This document shows, in pieces, positions 7,013 to 11,940 of a stretch of 11,940 nt of DNA. Made by a program: the position numbers and the translations under genes. Each line of letters starts with the position of its first letter. Positions within the stretch are counted from its first letter, which is position 1. The notes beneath the pieces are model-generated. The model ran no database searches, had not been told where the DNA came from, and was given only the letters and a program-made list of their open reading frames with translations. This stretch comes from an uncultured Cellvibrio sp. Its GTDB lineage: Bacteria; Pseudomonadota; Gammaproteobacteria; Pseudomonadales; Cellvibrionaceae. The DNA lies in contig CAMPIG010000104.1 of NCBI GenBank assembly GCA_946886255.1, positions 1 through 11,940 on the forward strand, given 5' to 3'.

Positions 7013-8185
7013 ATGGGCGCCAGACACCGATGGCAATCTATTCCCCTGGCTGCCAAATTACTGGTTACCGGCGTAGCGATTATTGCGGCGCTGGTGCTGT
7101 TGAAACCACGCCCTGAACCTCGGCCCTTTGTCGCGCAGCCGCTGCCGGAGGTGGCCGTGGTGTTGGCTCAACCGCACACAACCACGCTGAATGTTAACGC
7201 ACAGGGCACGGTGATGCCGCGTCGCCAGATCGATGTCATCAGCCAGGTCAGCGGGCGCATCACTCAGGTGGCACCAGCCTTTGTCGACGGCGGTTTTTTT
7301 GCCGCCAATGATTGGTTGGTGCAGGTTGATGAACGGGATTATCAATACGCTTTGATACAAGCCGAAGCCAATGTGGCGGATGCGCAACGCGCACTGACCA
7401 GCGAGCGCGGTCTGGCTCGCCAGGCACAACGTGAATGGCGCGATCTCGGCAATGCCGATGCCAATGATTTATTCCTGCGTAAACCGCAGATCGCTGCGGC
7501 CGAAGCGTTATTGGCCGCCGCACGCGCGCAACGGGACCAGGCAAAACTCAACCTTGAACGCACTCGCATCACTGTGCCTTTTAACGGGCGCATCAGTGAA
7601 ACTTTTGTTGACCTCGGGCAGTTTGTAACGGCCGGCACACGCATCGCCTCGGTGTATGATGCCGCCGTGGCCGAAGTGCGCATTGCGCTCACGGATTTAC
7701 AGGCCTTATTGATCGACTTGCCCATAAATAATCAACCCGGCGCAATTCCGGTCACGCTGACCGGCACCATCGCCGGCACAGAATATCAATGGCAAGGGCA
7801 GATGACGCGCACCGATGCGAGCCTTGATCCGCAATCACGCATGTATCAGGTGATCGTGGAAATTCGCGAACCGTTTAATCGCGAACGTCACCCGGTACCG
7901 ATGTTGATGGGAATGTATGTTGAAGCCGAGATTACCGGCAAACCCATCGACAATATTATTCGCTTACCCAAAACGGCGGTGTTTCGCCGCGATCAAATTT
8001 ATACGCTGGATGCCGAAAACCGCGTGCACCTGAAAACCGTACAAGTCCTGCGCAGCGACGAACAATTTGTGTGGCTGAGAGGTGATATTGCCGAGGGCGA
8101 AGCCGTGGTACTGGAACGCCAGGGTTATCTCAGCCCCGGCATCAGCGTTACCATAAAAGACCAACCGCCTGAGGTCGCACCGTGA
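7013..8185 (+). CDS. RND efflux membrane fusion protein (periplasmic adaptor)
   Basis: The 390-residue product belongs to the HlyD/AcrA-like membrane fusion family, which joins an inner-membrane RND pump to an outer-membrane channel. ATG at 7013 is chosen because AGGA (7001-7004, overlapping the protease stop) is eight bases upstream; an in-frame GTG at 6980 would lie inside the protease gene with no ribosome site. Residues 13-30 (AAKLLVTGVAIIAALVLL) form an N-terminal membrane anchor or uncleaved signal; there is no lipobox. The first half of the barrel-sandwich (lipoyl) domain is at about 67-110 (VISQVSGRITQVAPAFVDGG), followed by an alpha-helical hairpin rich in Ala, Gln and Arg at about 110-182, and the returning lipoyl half RTRITVPFNGRISETFVDLG (183-202). 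A beta-barrel region and a C-terminal membrane-proximal domain follow. The TGA overlaps the pump's GTG start in GTGA, which implies translational coupling. Substrate cannot be inferred. Confidence 0.93.
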   Translation: MGARHRWQSIPLAAKLLVTGVAIIAALVLLKPRPEPRPFVAQPLPEVAVVLAQPHTTTLNVNAQGTVMPRRQIDVISQVSGRITQVAPAFVDGGFFAANDWLVQVDERDYQYALIQAEANVADAQRALTSERGLARQAQREWRDLGNADANDLFLRKPQIAAAEALLAAARAQRDQAKLNLERTRITVPFNGRISETFVDLGQFVTAGTRIASVYDAAVAEVRIALTDLQALLIDLPINNQPGAIPVTLTGTIAGTEYQWQGQMTRTDASLDPQSRMYQVIVEIREPFNRERHPVPMLMGMYVEAEITGKPIDNIIRLPKTAVFRRDQIYTLDAENRVHLKTVQVLRSDEQFVWLRGDIAEGEAVVLERQGYLSPGISVTIKDQPPEVAP

Positions 8186-11100
8186 ATCGTTTGATTCAAT
8201 GGTTTGTTGAAAACCGGGTCGCGGCCAACCTGCTGATGCTGTTTATCTTTATCGGTGGCTTCGCCAGCCTCGGCCATCTGGATAAAGAAGTATTCCCGAT
8301 GGTCGCGCGCAACATCATCGAAGTGGAGATGAATTATCTCGGCGCAGGGCCTACCGAAGTTGAAGAACAAATTGCTATTCGAATTGAAGAAGCCATCGCC
8401 GATCTTGACGGCATCTATGAGATGACGTCCCGCTCACGTCAGGGCCGCGCTCTGGTCACCATTGAAGTGACTGAAGGTTACGACCCGCAACAAATCCTTA
8501 ACGATATAAAAACCCGCGTCGATGCGATTAATACGTTTCCACCGGATGTCGAGCGGCCGATCACGCGTCGGCAGTTGCGTCGCAGCCCGTTGATGAGTCT
8601 CGCCTTGTATGGCGATGTGGATGAAGCCGCGCTGAAAGAAACCGGTTGGCGTGTGCGTAATGAATTGGCGCTGCTGCCAGGTATATCACTGGTACAACTC
8701 AACGGCACGCGGCCTTACGAAATGAGTATCGAAATCAGCGAAGCTAACCTGCGTCGACATCAATTAACCTTTGATGCCATCGCCCAGGCGATTCGCGGCA
8801 CTTCGTTAAATTTACCGGCCGGGGTTATCAAGACGCCGGACGGTGATATTCAAATCCAGACCCGCGCCCAGGCAGACAGCACCGAGGAGTTCGGTCGTAT
8901 TCCGGTGTTGACCCGCGCCGATGGCAGCAAATTATTGCTGCGCGATATCGCCGACATTCGCGACGGATTTTCCGATCAGGATATCGTGGCGCAATTCAAC
9001 GGCAAACGCGCCGTGTTTCTGGAATTATCCATTACCGAAAATCCCGACATCATCGCCGCCACCGCCGAAGTTGAAAAATATCTTGCGCAGGCCAAACATA
9101 CCTTGCCGGCCGGTATTCAACTGGAAGTCTGGCGCGATATGTCCAAACTGTTTGAAGGACGTTTGAATCTATTGCTCAGCAATGCCTTCAGCGGTCTGAT
9201 TCTGGTATTTATTATCTTGATGTTATTTCTGCGCCCGTTATTGGCCATTTGGGTGTGCGTCGGAATCGCCACGGCGTTTGCCGGTGCTATCTGGCTGTTG
9301 CCGTACCTGGGTGTGAGCATCAACATGATTTCGCTGTTTGCCTTTTTATTGGTGCTCGGCATTGTGGTGGACGATGCGATTATCGTCGGCGAAAGTATTT
9401 ACACTCGCCAGCAACATGGCATTCGCGGCAACGCCAGTGCGGCCAGCGGCGCAAAATTGGTGAGTGTGCCGGTTTTTTTTGCGGTGATCAGCACCATGAT
9501 TTTCTTTGTGCCCATGCTCTCTATTCCCGGCACCATGGGTTCTATCTCTTATCCCATTCCGGTGGTGATTATCCTGTGCTTATTTTTTTCGCTGGTGGAA
9601 TCGCTCTTGATTTTGCCAGCGCATCTTGCGCACATGAAACCCGAACGGGCGAGCCGTTTTGCCGCACTGCGTTGGCTGGCGCAACAGCGTCAATGGTTGG
9701 CCGATAAGCTGGATTATTTCGCGGGCACACTGTATCAGCCAGCCTTGCGTCGTATGCTGGCGTACAAAGGTGCGGTGTTGGTCGGGTTTACGCTCGCCTT
9801 CGCCTTTACGCTCGCATTATTTGCCGCCGGTTGGTTGCGCAGCAGTTTTATGCCGCATGTACCGGGAGACTCTGTCGAAGCGCGCGTGGTGTTGCCGGAA
9901 GGCACATCTTTTTATGAAACACGCCGTATTATGCAACAAGTACAAGACGCGGCTTTGGTCCTGCGCGACGATGAACAACTGCTCGCCAACAACGAGGACC
10001 AGCCGTTTATTCAGGGTATTCAAACCTGGGCTTATGGTGTGAATATTTATGTAGCCATCGCCTTACAAGATGCAGAGCAACGGCAGGTCTCGATCATCGA
10101 TGTCAACCAACGTTGGCGTGAGTTAATCGGCGCGATCCCCGAAGCCAAAGAGTTTCGTCTCGACTTTACCGTAAATTCCGTTGATGACGATATTCGTTTA
10201 AATATGAGTATCAGCAGCAACGATCTGAAAGAACAGCAACGCGCAACTGAAGCCGTGCGCGCCGAACTGGAAAAATATACAGAAGTATTTGATTTACGCA
10301 CCAGCCTTGAAGCCTCGCGACCGGAGATTGATCTGCGTTTGAAACCCAATGCGGAAATGCTCGGTGTGGATTTGAATCTGATCGCGCGTCAGGTGCGCCA
10401 GGCATTTTATGGTGAAGAAGCACAGCGGATTCCACGCGGCATTGAAGATGTACGCGTGCTGGTGCGCTACCCGGAAGCGGATCGTCAAACTCTGGAGCAA
10501 CTGGATCGAATGCGCATTCGCACCGCCACCGGCGCCGAAATTCCGCTTACCGAAGTCGCGGAGATTGTGTTTGTGCCGGGTTACACCGTTATTGATCGCC
10601 GCGATCGCAAACGCAGCATCGCGATTACGGCCAATGTGCAGGAAGTCGGCGACCCCAATGCTATCGTTGCTGATTTGCTTGCACGCCATCTACCGAAATG
10701 GCAACGGGAATTTCCCGGCTTTACCTTGCGTCCGGACGGCACCATGCGCGATCAAGCCGATTTTATGGCCTCGGTGAAGAAAAATTTTATGCTGGCAGTG
10801 CTATTGATTTATGGCTTGATGGCAATCAGCTTCCGTTCCTATTGGCAACCTTTGTTAATACTCACCGCCATTCCGTTCGGTTTTATGGGTGCTGTCTTCG
10901 GCCATATGATTATGGGGCGCGAAGTAAGCATGTTATCCATGTTGGGCTTCGTCGCCTGCGCGGGTGTGGTGGTCAACGATAACCTGGTACTGCTGGATCG
11001 CATCAATCAATTGCGTCAGCAAGGGCTCGCCGTTATGGACGCTGTTGTGCAAGGCGGGCGTGATCGCTTTCGTGCCATTTTGCTCACCTCCGTGACGACA

Positions 11101-11325
11101 TTTATCGGGCTGGTTCCCATCATGACTGAACAAAGTGTGCAGGCGCGCTTCCTGATTCCCATGGTGATCTCGCTTGCCTTTGGTGTACTCTTTGCCACGC
11201 TGGTCACTTTGATTTTAGTACCGAGTTTATATGTTACTGCCGAAGCCGTCGGCCATCGCTGGCTGAACTGGCGACGAACACTTTCTCCTGATGCTGTAGA
11301 GGATCAACATGACCAATCGCGATGA
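8182..11325 (+). CDS. RND efflux pump inner-membrane permease
   Basis: This is a full-length (1047 residues) resistance-nodulation-division transporter that would drive export by proton antiport, working with the adaptor encoded just upstream. The start is GTG at 8182 inside the GTGA overlap; the protein begins MNRLIQWFVENRVAANLLML, the usual RND opening. Membrane segments fall in the expected 1+5+1+5 pattern: about 14-34, five between 332 and 485, one at about 530-552, and five between 869 and 1017, with two large periplasmic loops between. The proton-relay Asp pair is present in LGIVVDDAIIVGE (D397, D398; equivalent to AcrB D407/D408). At the position of AcrB K940 the sequence reads VVVNDNLVLLD (N932, D933), a pattern of the non-AcrB RND branches. 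No outer-membrane channel gene is in the window. No frameshift or truncation is seen. Specificity (drug, metal, lipid or peptide) cannot be told from the sequence. Confidence 0.95.
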   Translation: MNRLIQWFVENRVAANLLMLFIFIGGFASLGHLDKEVFPMVARNIIEVEMNYLGAGPTEVEEQIAIRIEEAIADLDGIYEMTSRSRQGRALVTIEVTEGYDPQQILNDIKTRVDAINTFPPDVERPITRRQLRRSPLMSLALYGDVDEAALKETGWRVRNELALLPGISLVQLNGTRPYEMSIEISEANLRRHQLTFDAIAQAIRGTSLNLPAGVIKTPDGDIQIQTRAQADSTEEFGRIPVLTRADGSKLLLRDIADIRDGFSDQDIVAQFNGKRAVFLELSITENPDIIAATAEVEKYLAQAKHTLPAGIQLEVWRDMSKLFEGRLNLLLSNAFSGLILVFIILMLFLRPLLAIWVCVGIATAFAGAIWLLPYLGVSINMISLFAFLLVLGIVVDDAIIVGESIYTRQQHGIRGNASAASGAKLVSVPVFFAVISTMIFFVPMLSIPGTMGSISYPIPVVIILCLFFSLVESLLILPAHLAHMKPERASRFAALRWLAQQRQWLADKLDYFAGTLYQPALRRMLAYKGAVLVGFTLAFAFTLALFAAGWLRSSFMPHVPGDSVEARVVLPEGTSFYETRRIMQQVQDAALVLRDDEQLLANNEDQPFIQGIQTWAYGVNIYVAIALQDAEQRQVSIIDVNQRWRELIGAIPEAKEFRLDFTVNSVDDDIRLNMSISSNDLKEQQRATEAVRAELEKYTEVFDLRTSLEASRPEIDLRLKPNAEMLGVDLNLIARQVRQAFYGEEAQRIPRGIEDVRVLVRYPEADRQTLEQLDRMRIRTATGAEIPLTEVAEIVFVPGYTVIDRRDRKRSIAITANVQEVGDPNAIVADLLARHLPKWQREFPGFTLRPDGTMRDQADFMASVKKNFMLAVLLIYGLMAISFRSYWQPLLILTAIPFGFMGAVFGHMIMGREVSMLSMLGFVACAGVVVNDNLVLLDRINQLRQQGLAVMDAVVQGGRDRFRAILLTSVTTFIGLVPIMTEQSVQARFLIPMVISLAFGVLFATLVTLILVPSLYVTAEAVGHRWLNWRRTLSPDAVEDQHDQSR

Positions 11326-11605
11326 AGAAATATTCTGGAATCTGGTAGATCAATTTATTCAACAAGCCAACACCGCCTGCGAGGATGTTGATCCTGGTGT
11401 GGTGAGTGCCGCGTTGCTAAATGCGGCAGCGCGTTTCAATGCATTTGTGGTCGCCACATCCTCACTGGACCGCAAGGAATATATTGAAGAGATGGACAGC
11501 TCGCTCAATTATCTCACCGGCCGTTATCGCGAAGTCCTGCGCGATAATCTTGAGGATTATCGCGAGCACTACAAGGAATATGTTCGTGCGGACGAAAAGG
11601 AATAA
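11309..11605 (+). CDS. DUF3144 family small protein
   Basis: The 98-residue soluble, acidic, helix-rich protein matches what I recall of the DUF3144 family (opening EIFWNLVDQFIQQAN, with ALLNAAARFNAFVVA in the middle and LRDNLEDYREHYKEY at the end). Function is unknown. It has no signal peptide or membrane segment, so it is cytoplasmic. AGAGGA at 11298-11303 is five bases before the ATG, and the ATG lies 17 bases inside the end of the pump gene, so it is co-transcribed and probably translationally coupled with the exporter. Whether it assists the pump or is just carried along is not shown. Confidence 0.85.
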   Translation: MTNRDEEIFWNLVDQFIQQANTACEDVDPGVVSAALLNAAARFNAFVVATSSLDRKEYIEEMDSSLNYLTGRYREVLRDNLEDYREHYKEYVRADEKE

Positions 11606-11607
11606 CT

Positions 11608-11628
11608 TGCTGCGAGAATCACGCAGCA
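11608..11628 (+). terminator. Stem-loop at the end of the exporter operon
   Basis: TGCTGCG at 11608-11614 pairs perfectly with CGCAGCA at 11622-11628 around a seven-base loop, starting two bases after the DUF3144 stop codon. The position suits a transcript end, but no T-run follows directly (only TTTTT at about 11651-11655), so it may act as a 3'-end stabiliser or weak terminator. Confidence 0.45.
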
Positions 11629-11667
11629 CCCAACTGGTATACAAGTATTGTTTTTGTGGCTATAGTC

Positions 11668-11811
11668 TAGAAGCCATCTCAAAAATCAATTGGCGAGACT
11701 CAGGCAAGGCGAAAAGTTGATGAGGAGCGGAGTTTACTTAAGTAAATGAGCACCGGAAGCAGCTTTTCAACGCAGCATCAGGCCGCCAAGTGATTTTTGA
11801 GATGGCTTCTA
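11668..11811. mobile_element. 140-bp palindromic MITE-like element with TA flanks
   Basis: A 19-base perfect inverted repeat, GAAGCCATCTCAAAAATCA at 11670-11688 and its complement at 11791-11809, bounds exactly 140 bases, and TA lies on both outer sides (11668-11669, 11810-11811), as expected of a TA target duplication. The inverted match goes on inward to 26 positions with one mismatch, reappears as GAAAAG/CTTTTC (11711-11716 and 11763-11768), and ends in a perfect 14-base palindrome TTTACTTAAGTAAA (11733-11746) exactly at the centre. It has no coding capacity. TA duplication and short length fit a non-autonomous element mobilised by an IS630/Tc1-type transposase, which is an inference. It lies between the exporter operon and the next gene and could supply a terminator-like hairpin. 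Confidence 0.82.
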
Positions 11812-11844
11812 CCCACTGATCATACCGCGTGAGATGAGGTGTTT

Positions 11845-11940
11845 ATGTCCAAGATAATAATAACTGCTGTAAAACGTTTAACCTGTTTTGCATTCCTGAG
11901 CCTGGTGTTTATCGCCCCTGTCAATGCCGATGTGCGCCTG
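11845..11940 (+). CDS. N-terminus of an exported protein (cut by window edge)
   Basis: Only 32 codons are visible. The ATG at 11845 is preceded by GAGG (11836-11839). The peptide begins MSKIIITAVKRLTCFAFLSL and continues with a hydrophobic core to PVNA, a good Sec signal peptide with likely cleavage between VNA and DVRL. Lys/Arg residues flank the start of the hydrophobic core. A mature start of the type ADVRL is seen in some secreted carbohydrate esterases of the sialate O-acetylesterase type, but five residues are too few to name it. It lies 34 bases after the MITE-like element, so its promoter may be in or upstream of that element. Confidence 0.7.
   Translation, partial: MSKIIITAVKRLTCFAFLSLVFIAPVNADVRL

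Noticed and set aside
9249..9707. 152-codon alternative frame inside the pump gene
   Set aside because: It is a shadow of the RND reading frame in a GC-rich membrane segment; the Cys/His-rich translation matches no family I know.
1..11940. CRISPR arrays, tRNA or rRNA genes
   Set aside because: No regularly spaced direct repeats, cloverleaf-like segments or rRNA signatures were seen on either strand.

Overview
The window looks like chromosomal DNA from a gammaproteobacterium of moderate GC content. The families and signal peptides would fit a member of the Cellvibrionaceae/Pseudomonadales, but that placement is an impression from recognised proteins, not a computed result. Coding density is high. 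The left edge (a decayed integron integrase) and the right edge (a small palindromic mobile element) carry the signs of genome mobility; the middle is ordinary chromosomal gene content.

Layout: (1) Positions 10-523 hold the remains of an integron integrase (intI). Its promoter and a near-consensus LexA (SOS) box are intact. The protein stops after the N-terminal DNA-binding domain, and a second out-of-frame scrap of the same gene follows. (2) A bidirectionally placed stem-loop at about 536-565 ends tex, which runs leftwards (593-2929) and encodes the S1-domain transcription accessory protein Tex. (3) A 254-bp divergent intergenic region leads into a secreted DUF2807-type protein (3184-3975) built of about eight 20-residue turns. 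(4) A 180-bp, hairpin-rich spacer precedes a tight four-gene rightward cluster (4156-11605): a lipoprotein pitrilysin/insulysin-like M16 protease, an RND membrane fusion protein, an RND inner-membrane pump and a small DUF3144 protein. Spacings are 10 nt, a 4-nt GTGA overlap and a 17-nt overlap, so this is almost certainly one operon. (5) The spacer 11606-11844 holds a 140-bp palindromic MITE-like element flanked by TA. (6) An exported protein starts at 11845 and runs off the right edge.

Functionally, the fusion protein and pump form two parts of a tripartite exporter; no TolC-like outer-membrane channel is in the window, so it would be supplied from elsewhere. The M16 protease, predicted to be anchored to the outer membrane facing the periplasm, shares the transcript and so may handle peptides in the same compartment, but nothing in the sequence proves a shared substrate. 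I do not see a clearly new biological system. The best leads are the SOS-controlled integrase relic, the MITE, the protease-exporter operon and the repeat architecture of the DUF2807 protein.
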